From: Oscillospiraceae bacterium | GTDB taxonomy: Bacteria > Bacillota > Clostridia > Oscillospirales > Oscillospiraceae | Direction of reading: 5' to 3' | Assembly (NCBI GenBank): GCA_017519975.1 | Contig: JAFWRM010000036.1 | Location: 1-64,000, forward strand | Length of the DNA stretch: 64,000 nt | Part shown: positions 9,089 through 18,765 of the stretch, in pieces | Position numbering within the stretch: the stretch's first letter is position 1 | How the letters are laid out: each line of letters starts with the position of its first letter | Program-made: the position numbers and the translations under genes | The notes under the pieces: generated by a model | What the model was told of the DNA's origin: nothing | Databases searched by the model: none | What the model saw: the letters and a program-made list of their open reading frames with translations, nothing else

Positions 9089-10623
9089 TCTTCGAGGGCT
9101 CCTTCATACTGTATTTTGATACTATCGGGAATACCATAGTATGCCCGAAAATACCGTTCATGAAAATCTGATAGCGGTGGATTATTCCAACCATATTGAG
9201 GCTCACAATAGGAGAGGACCTCAATTGTGGAATCTGAAGGCAATGCTCCTGCTGAAATTGCAGAAACAGCATTGTTAATATGGATGTTGCGATTCTTATA
9301 GTAGCCAATGACTTCGTCAGAAAGGCTGCATATTATTGTAATAATAGCCATGGCTACACTGATAGCAGGCAATGGCCTTTTAATAATAATGATAACTCCA
9401 ACGAATAATAGAGCAACGATGCCCAAATACGGACTAATGCTGAGGCAACATATGGAAATAAAGAGGGGGAATAGTTTTGGTTCTTTTATATTATGAGTAA
9501 GCATAATCAGTATTAAGATGATATAGAGAACAATCCAGCTACATGAAGTACGAAATCCGCTGGGGGTTGTTAACAGTAGCATCATCTGCGAACCTGCGCA
9601 AACAATAAAAAGTGAAATCAAAAAAATGAACTTATATGTTTTAAGCAATCGAATAATAATAGAGCTACCTGAGACAAGTGTGATAATTACGGTGAATAGA
9701 ATCAAATACCAACGGACGGTGAAAAGAGAATACCTAAATACAAGCAATATAGTAATAGCGCTCACAAAGGAAAGAACAGATTGAAAATATTTATGTTCTT
9801 TAATTGTGAAGAAAGCATAGGCTGCATTCAGAATAAAGATGAATACTGAGGGAACGGGTGAATAAAAATCATAATATACCAAATCAATTGCTTTTTGAAT
9901 AACACCATATTCAAAGTCGTGATCAACAGCGTTTGAGACACGAACAAAATTGCCTGGAGCAAGTAGTACTGATGCCAGGGCAAAGACCGAGAAGACAAGC
10001 ACAGACATATTCCATATGCTGATGTGTTTTGTCTTTATCCATTGATAGCCCCAAATCAGAACCATCCACCCGAAGGACATAAGACAGTACTGCTCCATTG
10101 TCAGGCAGGACAAAAAGCATATACATGAGTACAGGAGCTTCTTATGTGTAGATAGCGTTTGATCATTAAGTTTAAGAACGGAAACCAGCGCAGCCAGAAG
10201 GACAACCATAGGAATGAGATAATTCATGGCGCCGGTAAACCAGTAGGTTGTTTCACATGTCATCTGAATACTGATCAAAGAAACCAATACTAAAGATGCA
10301 ATATAGACATAATTGTTCTTTTCCTGGGTTATTTCCGAGACAAGTTTCCATAGTAGATATGCCAAAAGTATAGTTAGCAAGGGAAGGATAAAGATAAATA
10401 TGTATCTGTCAAAACGTAGAAGAAAACTATCTATTATATTGATGAACCATCTACCATTTCCAGTAAAGTAATATGAAAAGACAGATTTCAGTATGCCCTG
10501 CTGCCCAAAAGTGCCATACATATAATCGTCGCCCATAACAAAAGTATTCAGACTGATCAAAAACTGCATTAGGAGAAAGACTACACTGGAAATTACAATG
10601 TGTTTCCCTTTTAAGACTCGCAT
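9085..10623 (-). CDS. polytopic membrane protein, probable GT-C glycosyltransferase
   Basis: 512 residues with about eleven to twelve hydrophobic segments. After the first segment comes an acidic motif (MGDDYMYG), typical of GT-C enzymes that use polyprenyl-phosphate sugars on the outer face. The tail (about 455-512) is soluble. It resembles DUF6056-type proteins and the variable third gene of Gtr cassettes, so the likely role is to attach the sugar that GtrB and GtrA deliver to the surface polymer (inference from context). GC is low. A 106-bp gap lies upstream. Confidence 0.7.
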   Translation of the reverse strand: MRVLKGKHIVISSVVFLLMQFLISLNTFVMGDDYMYGTFGQQGILKSVFSYYFTGNGRWFINIIDSFLLRFDRYIFIFILPLLTILLAYLLWKLVSEITQEKNNYVYIASLVLVSLISIQMTCETTYWFTGAMNYLIPMVVLLAALVSVLKLNDQTLSTHKKLLYSCICFLSCLTMEQYCLMSFGWMVLIWGYQWIKTKHISIWNMSVLVFSVFALASVLLAPGNFVRVSNAVDHDFEYGVIQKAIDLVYYDFYSPVPSVFIFILNAAYAFFTIKEHKYFQSVLSFVSAITILLVFRYSLFTVRWYLILFTVIITLVSGSSIIIRLLKTYKFIFLISLFIVCAGSQMMLLLTTPSGFRTSCSWIVLYIILILIMLTHNIKEPKLFPLFISICCLSISPYLGIVALLFVGVIIIIKRPLPAISVAMAIITIICSLSDEVIGYYKNRNIHINNAVSAISAGALPSDSTIEVLSYCEPQYGWNNPPLSDFHERYFRAYYGIPDSIKIQYEGALEE

Positions 10624-10729
10624 GTTCTCTTTTCCACTCCTTGTTGAGTTATACGAGGAAACGACACCATTCTATAAATGAATGTGCGGAGAGACGATTG
10701 GGCCCTAGGAGCAGAGCCATTAATTGAAT

Positions 10730-11893
10730 TTAACTAGATGATTTTTTCAATAGCTTTATAAGAGTGCCTTTTATTCTTTGTATTAAAGAAAGATGGCGCG
10801 TTTGAGGTAGTGGAACTATAGAAAAGACCAGTGTTTCAAAGTCTTCAGAATTCCAATTGGAAACAAACGTTTTTTTTCCGGGGGTTTCTGAGGTGCTGTC
10901 AACAGCCATGGGATTTCCTTGTACGGCGTCAGACGGGTCAACTTTCAAGAACTTGCATTCCGTCTGAATACCTGACCATATCTTTCGTGCTTTCTCTGTA
11001 TGAAGGAGTACAAGAGACGTTCCTTTGTGATCATCCATTTCCGGATGTTGAGATTCAATTCCCCAATAATCGCCCAAAGAAAAATCACTGCAGCGATCGA
11101 TGCCCTTGAATCTACATTGGAAGCAGGATTCTCTCAAATAAAGATTATGTATGAATCCCTGCATATAGGCGTCCTGCCTGGAGGGCTGTACAAATTGCTG
11201 AGCACCATAATCAAACATGACAGAATAATTCTGCCAGCCGGTATCCTTGCAGCGCAGATAAATAGTCTGCGGACGGATGCCGGCATTGTCTTTCCCTGAA
11301 CGGTAATCAATATAATGCTGCCAGACGGCAGGAGAAGGAACTCCATGGCAGATCAAATCAACACAAATCAGACGATCATATTCTTTTCCAAGGGCTTTTT
11401 TCAGTCCGGCAATCTGACAGGATGTCCCGCTGTACAGTACATAACGGCCATGCTGCAAGGCTTCTTCCGCCTCAAGAAAAGAGGAGCCTGTCTTGCTTTG
11501 CACGTATTTTGCTCCTTTTAGGAGGAAAAGATCTTCTGCATCGTCAATACAGATATGACTGACGGAAAAATCTTCTTCATAGGCAGCGCCAAAAACAACG
11601 CCACCTTTTTCAAGTACCCACCGGGCAAGCAACTCGAAAACTCCTCCGGACGTAGCCTGAAGACGATCACTCTCCGAACGATTCATAGCGGCATAGGCGG
11701 TCGTGGGACTGTAGACCGCAGGAGAGTGTAGAACAGGGCAGACGTAATCACATTTTCCACAAGAAACGCAGGAATCCTCAACAACTGACGGATACAAAAA
11801 TCCAAATTCATCCGCCTGCATGGTGATACAGGAGACGGGGCAAATGGTAGCACAGACACCACAACCGGTGCAGAGGGCTTTGTCACACAGCAT
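10730..11893 (-). CDS. ferredoxin-domain / FrhB-like (coenzyme F420 hydrogenase beta type) protein
   Basis: A 387-residue protein. Residues 1-60 hold two 4Fe-4S ferredoxin motifs (CTGCGVCATICPVSC and CVSCGKCDYVCPV). The remainder matches the FrhB/FdhB C-terminal domain found in F420-dependent and flavin oxidoreductases (ATSGGVFELLARW, YSGTSCQIAGLKKAL, CVDLICHGVPSP, CRFKG, SLGDYWG). In polysaccharide loci such genes typically sit next to a pyruvyltransferase gene, as here (two genes away), suggesting a redox step on a sugar, but the reaction is not established. It is encoded 3 bp downstream of the flippase gene in the same operon. Confidence 0.88.
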   Translation of the reverse strand: MLCDKALCTGCGVCATICPVSCITMQADEFGFLYPSVVEDSCVSCGKCDYVCPVLHSPAVYSPTTAYAAMNRSESDRLQATSGGVFELLARWVLEKGGVVFGAAYEEDFSVSHICIDDAEDLFLLKGAKYVQSKTGSSFLEAEEALQHGRYVLYSGTSCQIAGLKKALGKEYDRLICVDLICHGVPSPAVWQHYIDYRSGKDNAGIRPQTIYLRCKDTGWQNYSVMFDYGAQQFVQPSRQDAYMQGFIHNLYLRESCFQCRFKGIDRCSDFSLGDYWGIESQHPEMDDHKGTSLVLLHTEKARKIWSGIQTECKFLKVDPSDAVQGNPMAVDSTSETPGKKTFVSNWNSEDFETLVFSIVPLPQTRHLSLIQRIKGTLIKLLKKSSS

Positions 11894-11896
11894 TTC

Positions 11897-13426
11897 TCAG
11901 GCCTCCTGCTTAGAAATCCTTTTCCATAGCTTTTTTATGGGAGAAGCAATCAGGTTTTTCTCGTAGCTGTTCATCATAAAACGGTAAGCGAGGATACAGT
12001 AAAGAACTGAATAGACGATCGCCAAACCAAAAAAGGACAGCCAGTTTGAGATTGAAATGGCATCCAGAATGAACCACCAGGATACACCCATGATGAACAT
12101 TATGGGCGACATTCGCAGAATGTTTTTCCAGAACCGGGGGATATTCAGTCCGATAGCTTTGTGATAGTAAACATTCATGATAAAGATGTTGCCAATCACA
12201 TAGGCAATACATGTGGCACCAGCAGCTCCAATAATTCCCCATCTTTCGACCCACCAGAAGGTGAGAGCAACATTCGCAATGGCAACACATAGATACACAA
12301 CGGATCGAAAGCGATGTCGATTTAGCGCATATAAGATATTCAGACCGGTATTCTGAATCAATGGCACGGTGACAGGTATCATGGTTAGAAGGGCAACGTA
12401 ATATGCTGGAGCATAGTCTTTTCCTGCCCAAAGAGCAATAAACTGACGACCAAATGCTACAAATGCAGAGATAATAAAAGAGATGAGTATAAACTGCAGA
12501 CGTCCAATTTTTATAAACAGAGCATCGTATTCCTCTTTGGGAACGTCCTTTACCGCCATGGAAGTAATACGAGGCATGATCAACCCGCTGACAGCGGTAG
12601 ATAAGCTGGTAATGTACCCATTGAAACTTGCTCCAATATTATAAATGGCTGTCATTACGCTTCCCAGAGCCCACCCTATGATCAGCTTATCTGTGGACCA
12701 GTAAAGAATATCTACGATCTGAGCAAGAAATACAAAGGAAGAAAACCTTAGAATCTCCTGCAAAACTCCTGACTCAGTCTTCTTGAAAGAGGGAGTTATC
12801 CCAAGTGTCTTATGCGTATACAGTACATATAAGGCATATGTGAGCAGGTGCATCCCCATTGCGCACAATACAAGACCAACAGAACCATAACCAAGCCAGA
12901 GAAACACAAGATTAATGCAGGGAGTAAGTATGCTTGTCAGGATTCCTGTCAGTTTACTGAAGACAAAGCGCTCGTGGGCGATGATAATGGAACTGTATAC
13001 ATTGAACGGCATGAAAACTGCGGTGTTGATCGTCATCAGCAAAACCAGTTTTTTAAGTAATGAAAGTTCCTCTGCGGATAACGAGCGCCTAAAAACGCTG
13101 AGATGAAAGGAGAGAAACGTGCCTGCAATCAGTATGATAATCCCAATGAGAGAGTAGAGCTTGATAAACAGACCAAATACGCGCTTCTCGCCTTCAATGT
13201 CATTTTCCGCTTTGTACTTTGAAAGATACCGAACGATGGACCCTCCGATACCAAAATTCAACAGGCCAAGATAGCCGAGAATAGAGGCGGCGATACCATA
13301 GAGACCAAACTCCTGCTGCCCAAGCAGTCGGAGCATGATAGGTGTATAGATGAAAGGTATTAAGTTTCCAATCAACAGATTAGCGTATGAGAGCAGCACA
13401 CCTGTTTTTAATTGGTTCCTTTTCAT
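11897..13426 (-). CDS. Wzx-like polysaccharide flippase (MATE/MOP superfamily)
   Basis: 509 residues with about fourteen membrane segments. The N-terminus (LKTGVLLSYANLLIGNLIPF, PIMLRLLGQQEFGLYGIA) is characteristic of oligosaccharide flippases. It would move the undecaprenyl-linked repeat unit to the outer face for polymerisation by the EpsG-like protein encoded at 20373-21476. Its start overlaps the stop of the upstream pyruvyltransferase gene by 4 bp (ATGA), showing translational coupling. Confidence 0.93.
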   Translation of the reverse strand: MKRNQLKTGVLLSYANLLIGNLIPFIYTPIMLRLLGQQEFGLYGIAASILGYLGLLNFGIGGSIVRYLSKYKAENDIEGEKRVFGLFIKLYSLIGIIILIAGTFLSFHLSVFRRSLSAEELSLLKKLVLLMTINTAVFMPFNVYSSIIIAHERFVFSKLTGILTSILTPCINLVFLWLGYGSVGLVLCAMGMHLLTYALYVLYTHKTLGITPSFKKTESGVLQEILRFSSFVFLAQIVDILYWSTDKLIIGWALGSVMTAIYNIGASFNGYITSLSTAVSGLIMPRITSMAVKDVPKEEYDALFIKIGRLQFILISFIISAFVAFGRQFIALWAGKDYAPAYYVALLTMIPVTVPLIQNTGLNILYALNRHRFRSVVYLCVAIANVALTFWWVERWGIIGAAGATCIAYVIGNIFIMNVYYHKAIGLNIPRFWKNILRMSPIMFIMGVSWWFILDAISISNWLSFFGLAIVYSVLYCILAYRFMMNSYEKNLIASPIKKLWKRISKQEA

Positions 13427-14613
13427 TTCGATGCAGCTACCTCTTTCAACACGGCTATTGCATTCTCGCCGTTCTTTAGATAATCAGGAAGGCGGGAGGA
13501 AAGGTGTGTACGCAGTTGATCGCTCTTTTCATATAGAGCCAGGAATGCGTTAGTCAGGTCAGTCGGAGTCTGCAGATCCTGAACGGGAAGTACGTATCCG
13601 GTCTCGTCGTCAAAAAGGTCTCTCGCAATTCCTTTTGCCTTTACAGAATAACCAAGTACTAATGTGGGAACTCCGGTGGAATATGCCGCAATAGTGGCGT
13701 GAGTACGTGCCCCAATGAAGAATCTACATTGGGAGATGATGTATTTCAGTTCAGGAGCTGTATGATCATCAACCATGATGATTCTGTCGCTGCAATCGAA
13801 ATCACGGTACAGGTTTTCATGCACTGAAAGATCACTGACATGCTTCCAAACGACATGCGGAATCAGTGCAATGCTTAAATCAGTTTCATTAAGAATATAA
13901 CTGATTAATTGTTTATAGTTTTCGTAAGCAATGCCGGTGGTTTTCTCGTTGCTGATTATTGTTGGCGTTGCATTAATGCCAATTATGTTTCCTGCTGAAA
14001 AGCGTGAATCCAACGGACAAGCCACGGGACTCATGAAGAAAGCAGGATCCGGTGCTAGTACTGTCCGATCGTTGACCTGGCGAAGGGCATTGTACGTGAT
14101 GGTTTCTCTTGCAACGATTGCATCGTAGAGAGCAAAGTCTTTATTATAGGTTGCTGAGCTTATCAGAGATGGTTCTACTGAACATCCCCAAAGGATGGTC
14201 TTTATTCCATGTCGATGATATTCTCGGTTAAGCCAGGGATAGATTTCCGTGCCGTTGTAACAATAGTTATCTCCGCCAATGGACAGAGCAATAGTGGTTT
14301 TATCCGAAACATCACGAATGCCGGGGAGATAATACAGCCCGTCCATTTCAACATAGGAATGAATCAGTTTCATCTTGAGATATGCTTTTAAAAACTTAAG
14401 ATCATGTGGTATTTTTGATTTGGCTGGTTTTATGGACAAAAGCAAATCTAATCCGTAACGCGAATCCTCTGATATATCATTTGATTGGAGAAGAAAAGAA
14501 AAGGGCTCGTTCTTGAGAAGTATAATAGTTCCCCGGACGATGGCTTCACAACCATGATTACCACTGCTTCCGTTTCCGTAGAACAATATGTTATTATCCA
14601 GTTTACTTGTCAT
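13423..14613 (-). CDS. polysaccharide pyruvyl transferase family protein
   Basis: About 396 residues, predicted to add a ketal-linked pyruvate from phosphoenolpyruvate to a sugar of the repeat unit. Family marks: an N-terminal FYGNGSSGNHGCEAIVRG (nucleotide-sugar-like fold opening), SIGGDNYCYNG, and a late FIGARTHATIAAYSTGVPTLVLGYSVKAKG region containing the conserved R-x-H. ATG 14613 is preferred; an in-frame TTG lies two codons upstream. It sits between an acetyltransferase and the flippase and overlaps the flippase gene by 4 bp. Confidence 0.9.
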   Translation of the reverse strand: MTSKLDNNILFYGNGSSGNHGCEAIVRGTIILLKNEPFSFLLQSNDISEDSRYGLDLLLSIKPAKSKIPHDLKFLKAYLKMKLIHSYVEMDGLYYLPGIRDVSDKTTIALSIGGDNYCYNGTEIYPWLNREYHRHGIKTILWGCSVEPSLISSATYNKDFALYDAIVARETITYNALRQVNDRTVLAPDPAFFMSPVACPLDSRFSAGNIIGINATPTIISNEKTTGIAYENYKQLISYILNETDLSIALIPHVVWKHVSDLSVHENLYRDFDCSDRIIMVDDHTAPELKYIISQCRFFIGARTHATIAAYSTGVPTLVLGYSVKAKGIARDLFDDETGYVLPVQDLQTPTDLTNAFLALYEKSDQLRTHLSSRLPDYLKNGENAIAVLKEVAASK

Positions 14614-15154
14614 AGCCAATACCAGATATCAGTTCATTTTTCATTTCTGCCTTTTCCGCATCAGTTTTTTCGTTCCACATTGTATGGTAAACGGGCCGAG
14701 TTTCCATGTTTTGGCGGTGACGATCTACGTAATCATTGTATGAACAAAGAAAATGTACGGGATTTCCAGCTACTACACTATTATCAGGGATATCCCTGGA
14801 GACAACGGAACCTGCTCCAACAATAACATTATTCCCAATTCTTACATTTGGAAGAATAATACTTCCCCGACCAACGAAAACATTATCGCCTATGATGACG
14901 CGACCCACTTTACTGACGCCCAAAGGTATTTGGGTGCTTGCATCGTGAGCAAGTACTGTAACGCCGGTTAGCGTCACATTATTACCGATGCTAACTAAAA
15001 ACCCGTGACAGAAATCTATGCTTGTGCCATATAAATGGACATTTTCACCAATTTCCACTCCGCGTTTGCGAAGTTCTTCTATGCTGTTATAATCTACTCG
15101 CTGTTTCAGCCCGAGACCAATTAAAATGCGGTAAAAAAAGGAAGTTTCTTTCAT
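14603..15154 (-). CDS. hexapeptide-repeat acetyltransferase
   Basis: A 183-residue left-handed beta-helix enzyme. Repeats (VEIGENVHLYG, VSIGNNVTLTGVTVLAH, VIIGDNVFVGRGSIILPNVRIGNNVIVGAGSV) are followed by SVVAGNPVHFLC. The His in LAHDAST corresponds to the catalytic His of maltose/galactoside acetyltransferases. Likely role: O-acetylation of the polysaccharide precursor. The C-terminal tail (about 140-183) is charged, as in the related enzyme at 6644-7183. It ends within the start of the pyruvyltransferase gene. Confidence 0.87.
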   Translation of the reverse strand: MKETSFFYRILIGLGLKQRVDYNSIEELRKRGVEIGENVHLYGTSIDFCHGFLVSIGNNVTLTGVTVLAHDASTQIPLGVSKVGRVIIGDNVFVGRGSIILPNVRIGNNVIVGAGSVVSRDIPDNSVVAGNPVHFLCSYNDYVDRHRQNMETRPVYHTMWNEKTDAEKAEMKNELISGIGYDK

Positions 15155-15216
15155 TTATAGTATATATCCTTTCCAATAACAATTATGCTTTTCATTCCAC
15201 TAAAGAGATCGATTCT

Positions 15217-16440
15217 TTACTTTTGGTTCAGAATTGTGTGTACCACGTTTTGCGGCATGAAGGCCTCGACTGACCGGTAGGTACGTTTTTCCTCATGAAT
15301 ACGTTGCAATGCTTCCAGAATTGAGGATCGGTCATTGGCGGAGAATACATATCTGTCAAACGGTTCAAAAAAAGAACGGATGCGGAGCTGCTCTTCAGGA
15401 GTTCCATCCAGAATAAACAGAATCGGCTTGGTTGTAGCGGAATAGTGATAAACCTTGCCCGGAATCTGGCCTCCTTTCAGGTTGCATAGATGGACCAGAA
15501 TCTCCGTATCGTTCTGATAGTTGGCCAGAACGTCAAGCGTGACTCTTCCTGAAACCGAAACATTATCTGTAGAGGTAAGCCCAAGATCAGAATCACCACA
15601 GATACAGGTCCGGATGCCAGCGTTTCTTACTGCCTCATAGAAAGGAAGCAGATTGCGCGTTTTCGAATAATAGTCGCCAAAATAACCACAGGAAAAGGAA
15701 GCCGAGACGCTTTCCCGTGAAGCACCAGACAATTCTGGCAGGCAGGGAAGCGGGACATATTTCATCTTGTCAGCGCAATCCGAGAACAGTTGCTTTTGAT
15801 AGTCCAACGTTAACGGACTGACATAATAGATTTCGGAGGCGGCTTGCAGAAGCTCATGTTCTTCCTGCCGGACAAGAGAGGATCTGGAACTGTAAAGATC
15901 GCCATACCATGGATCTTCCCATACCTGGACCCACCGCTTGCATTGTATGCGGCCCTTACGGATAAGCTCCCGTGCCAGTTTGTGACTGGCGGAGGGGGAT
16001 GAATTTGAGAAAACAAGATCATATACCTCGTTGGAAGAAAAGCGAATGGCTTCCTTTAACCATGTTTTCTCCAGCGGATACAGAGGATCTGCCGGAAACA
16101 CCAAGTAAAACAGCCGCTTTCCGGCAGAACGGATCGAGAACGGTGGTTTTTTACTGGAAGCAGCACTGGGACTTGCATTATTCTGAGATCCGGTATTCGC
16201 AGGGGCGGTTCCTCTCAAAGCAAGGCGAAGCCTGTCGGGAAAAGATAAGGAATCATAGGCATGATATGCCGCACCTTTCCAGATGGGAAGGGCGGAGTCC
16301 TTCGCACCCCAGCTGTCCTTTGCCATGAGGATATCGACGGAACAACGGTTTTCTAATAATCCCTTTACGAATGCGTTGTGACTGATATTGGCAGAGGTAT
16401 TCCGCGTCAGACAGCTGGCGGTAATATATAGTACTCTCAT
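15217..16440 (-). CDS. GT-B glycosyltransferase
   Basis: 407 residues. The N-terminus (MRVLYITASCLTRNTSANISHN) and the later IPGKVYHYSATTKPILFILDG region fit a GT-B glycosyltransferase with a poorly conserved donor half. The segment at about residues 75-110 is Ser/Ala/Pro-rich and looks like a variable linker. It probably transfers one sugar of the repeat unit. Its start overlaps the stop of the preceding glycosyltransferase gene by 4 bp. Confidence 0.75.
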   Translation of the reverse strand: MRVLYITASCLTRNTSANISHNAFVKGLLENRCSVDILMAKDSWGAKDSALPIWKGAAYHAYDSLSFPDRLRLALRGTAPANTGSQNNASPSAASSKKPPFSIRSAGKRLFYLVFPADPLYPLEKTWLKEAIRFSSNEVYDLVFSNSSPSASHKLARELIRKGRIQCKRWVQVWEDPWYGDLYSSRSSLVRQEEHELLQAASEIYYVSPLTLDYQKQLFSDCADKMKYVPLPCLPELSGASRESVSASFSCGYFGDYYSKTRNLLPFYEAVRNAGIRTCICGDSDLGLTSTDNVSVSGRVTLDVLANYQNDTEILVHLCNLKGGQIPGKVYHYSATTKPILFILDGTPEEQLRIRSFFEPFDRYVFSANDRSSILEALQRIHEEKRTYRSVEAFMPQNVVHTILNQK

Positions 16441-17636
16441 AGTTGCTCCAATAGCTTTTTCAGTAACACGACTTCCTCGGAATTGGAAAAGTCTTTATTT
16501 GAAAGATCATTCTGTATTCCCTTCAGTATAGACGAATCTTTGAGAAGAGAAGAAATGGCCTTGGCACATCCTGTATTATCCATCGGAACTATTATTCCGT
16601 CCAACCCATCTTCCAACTGACTGGAAGACGTGGGATAATCGGTAATGACTACGGGCTTTCCCAACAACTGAGCTTCACGCACCGTTACGGCCTTGCCCTC
16701 GTAGCGGCTGGGCTGCACGTACAGGTCGCAGGCTGCGATATAGGGGTAAGGATTTTCCCTCTTGCCCAGAATGATAACGTTTTCCTGCATGCCGGCTTCG
16801 GCTATCTTATGGCGGATCAGTTCTTCCTCTCCGCCGTAACCGATCAGATACCATTTGACGGGAAGCCCGGCAGCCCGGATGCGGGCACAGATGTCCGGCA
16901 CGTTGTCAAAGTTCTTTGCGTGAGAGAAACGGCCGATGGACAGCAGTCGGATGCTGCCGTCTGCCGGCATTTCATCTTCTGCGGAAAAAGCCTTTGATTG
17001 CTCCCGAATCAGCTTTTCCGGCAGGGTGTTCTCCATGACCATGGTTTTATCTGCAAGTGAGGGGAAGACGCCGGTAAAGCTTTTTACCACGTCTTCCGAT
17101 ACGCCTACGATGTGGTCGTACCGGCCCCACATGGCAAGCTCTGACTCAACATTTACTGCCAGCCGGCTGTAATCCGTATGGATCCAGGCGGCTTTCTTTT
17201 TTGCCTGCACCTTTTCGGCAGCGAAGTAATGAGGGGTAAGAAAACTGACGGCCAGATCGTAAACGCCGGTTCCAACAGTGGGCATGAAAGCGCGGGTGTA
17301 CTTATGACTGTATTCCAGACTGACGGCGTTCTCCTTCAGTTTGTGTTGCTTCACATACGCAGCCGCCTTACGCTTGCCGATGAAGCGGCCGAAGGCTACG
17401 CCGAAGTGCCCGCTTTTCAGTACCTGGGCAATGGGAACGGCCAGGCAGGCGTACTGCGGGATCTCCGGCAGCAGATTCACCTGTTCCGGAATGCAGGACA
17501 TCAGTTCTCCTGTGTGGCGCATCAGAAACAAGTCGACTTCATATTCAGAATAATCCAGACTATGCAGCAGGCCGATGAGGGAACGTTCGGCACCGCCCAG
17601 TTCGAGGGCATGAGAAAAGATTAGGATTCGTTTCAT
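16437..17636 (-). CDS. family 4 glycosyltransferase
   Basis: 399-residue GT-B enzyme. N-terminal motif KRILIFSHALELGGAERSL, then the C-terminal donor domain with LSIGRFSHAKNFDNV, ILGKRENPYPYIAACDLYVQPS, RYEGKAVTVREAQLLGKPVVITDYPT (E-x7-E type). It resembles the enzyme at 4278-5459 in length and order of motifs, including the NPYPY segment, though GC is distinctly higher. It adds a sugar to the lipid-linked intermediate. Confidence 0.92.
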   Translation of the reverse strand: MKRILIFSHALELGGAERSLIGLLHSLDYSEYEVDLFLMRHTGELMSCIPEQVNLLPEIPQYACLAVPIAQVLKSGHFGVAFGRFIGKRKAAAYVKQHKLKENAVSLEYSHKYTRAFMPTVGTGVYDLAVSFLTPHYFAAEKVQAKKKAAWIHTDYSRLAVNVESELAMWGRYDHIVGVSEDVVKSFTGVFPSLADKTMVMENTLPEKLIREQSKAFSAEDEMPADGSIRLLSIGRFSHAKNFDNVPDICARIRAAGLPVKWYLIGYGGEEELIRHKIAEAGMQENVIILGKRENPYPYIAACDLYVQPSRYEGKAVTVREAQLLGKPVVITDYPTSSSQLEDGLDGIIVPMDNTGCAKAISSLLKDSSILKGIQNDLSNKDFSNSEEVVLLKKLLEQL

Positions 17637-17642
17637 AATGAT

Positions 17643-18674
17643 TTATCTGGCAAAAAGCTTATCTATGCCTTGATGCACAGGCTTTTCAATGAGTCTGAGA
17701 AGAAATGATACAATGACCGTGAGAAGGATCATAAAAGCATAAATCAGAAGCGGATATCTGGCCACGTATACCAGGTCTTTGAACAGAACCAGATAGAAAA
17801 ACATATGAGTCAGCCATATGTTGGTGGAATGAGTTCCCATGAACGTCGCGGCATTCCTGATGAAAGCCGGCTTCTTCCAGAAATGGAACAGAGTAATGAT
17901 GACAATGCCCGTAAACGGAGCTACGAACAGGCTGCGAAGAATGAGCGTATGGGCCAATAGCATGATGACAAACACGACAAGAGAGAGAACAATGCGCCAC
18001 AGTTTTGGTATTGCCTGCCAGTACTTGTACAGATTTGAAAAGATGCAGGCTTTTGCAAATACTGCGCCGATCAGGTATTCGAACAAGGTCGTGCCTGTAG
18101 GGCCAAGCCGGAGAAGAAACCAGTTTTCTGTTTCCACCTCAAAACGCAGATAGTATGCGGCAAAATAGAGAATAAACCCACAGATCAGAACAATTGCTGG
18201 GGAGAATCTTTTTACAGTTTTGAGGATGAGAGGGGAAAGCAATACAAGTGTGGTATAGGCGTACATATACCACCACGCACCGTTGTAGTTTAGACTGATG
18301 AGGCTTAGATTGCCCAGAAGTCTTTTCAAGCTTCCCGGCATGAATTCACCGTGCCCTGAAATCAGGCTGACTACGGAAAATACCAGCGCGATGAGCCAGA
18401 AGGAACAAAAGAGTTTTAATAAGGAGATCAGACGATTCCTGTAAAAATGAGGATCAGATTCAAACAAAGTCATGTGGGCATATCCGCTGCAGAAAGCAAA
18501 CCCCATGACACAAAAATCACACAATTGGGCAAAATAGAAAGAGAGAGGGATGCTATTTATGAATAATACAGGAGAAAAGAGGCCTTGATAGTTCTGTGAA
18601 AATACATGCAGGCAAGCCATTGCTAAAATGGATATGCCCTGAACCATCTTAGTATCTTTATTGGTCAATTCCAT
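17643..18674 (-). CDS. membrane acyltransferase (acyltransferase 3 family)
   Basis: 343 residues with about ten membrane segments. The first helix holds KMVQGISILAMACLHVF, where His23 matches the active-site His of the family; the usual Arg is replaced by a Lys/Gln context, as in a clostridial subgroup. It probably O-acetylates the polymer at the membrane. It is the second enzyme of this family in the locus (the other is at 1740-2843) and has low GC. Confidence 0.82.
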   Translation of the reverse strand: MELTNKDTKMVQGISILAMACLHVFSQNYQGLFSPVLFINSIPLSFYFAQLCDFCVMGFAFCSGYAHMTLFESDPHFYRNRLISLLKLFCSFWLIALVFSVVSLISGHGEFMPGSLKRLLGNLSLISLNYNGAWWYMYAYTTLVLLSPLILKTVKRFSPAIVLICGFILYFAAYYLRFEVETENWFLLRLGPTGTTLFEYLIGAVFAKACIFSNLYKYWQAIPKLWRIVLSLVVFVIMLLAHTLILRSLFVAPFTGIVIITLFHFWKKPAFIRNAATFMGTHSTNIWLTHMFFYLVLFKDLVYVARYPLLIYAFMILLTVIVSFLLRLIEKPVHQGIDKLFAR

Positions 18675-18765
18675 TATTTTCCTCTTCTAATTCACAACAA
18701 TGTGAGAATGCTGTCAGTTTCTCACGGCTTTTGAGCATGGGGAAAAGGTATGTATTTCACAATAA

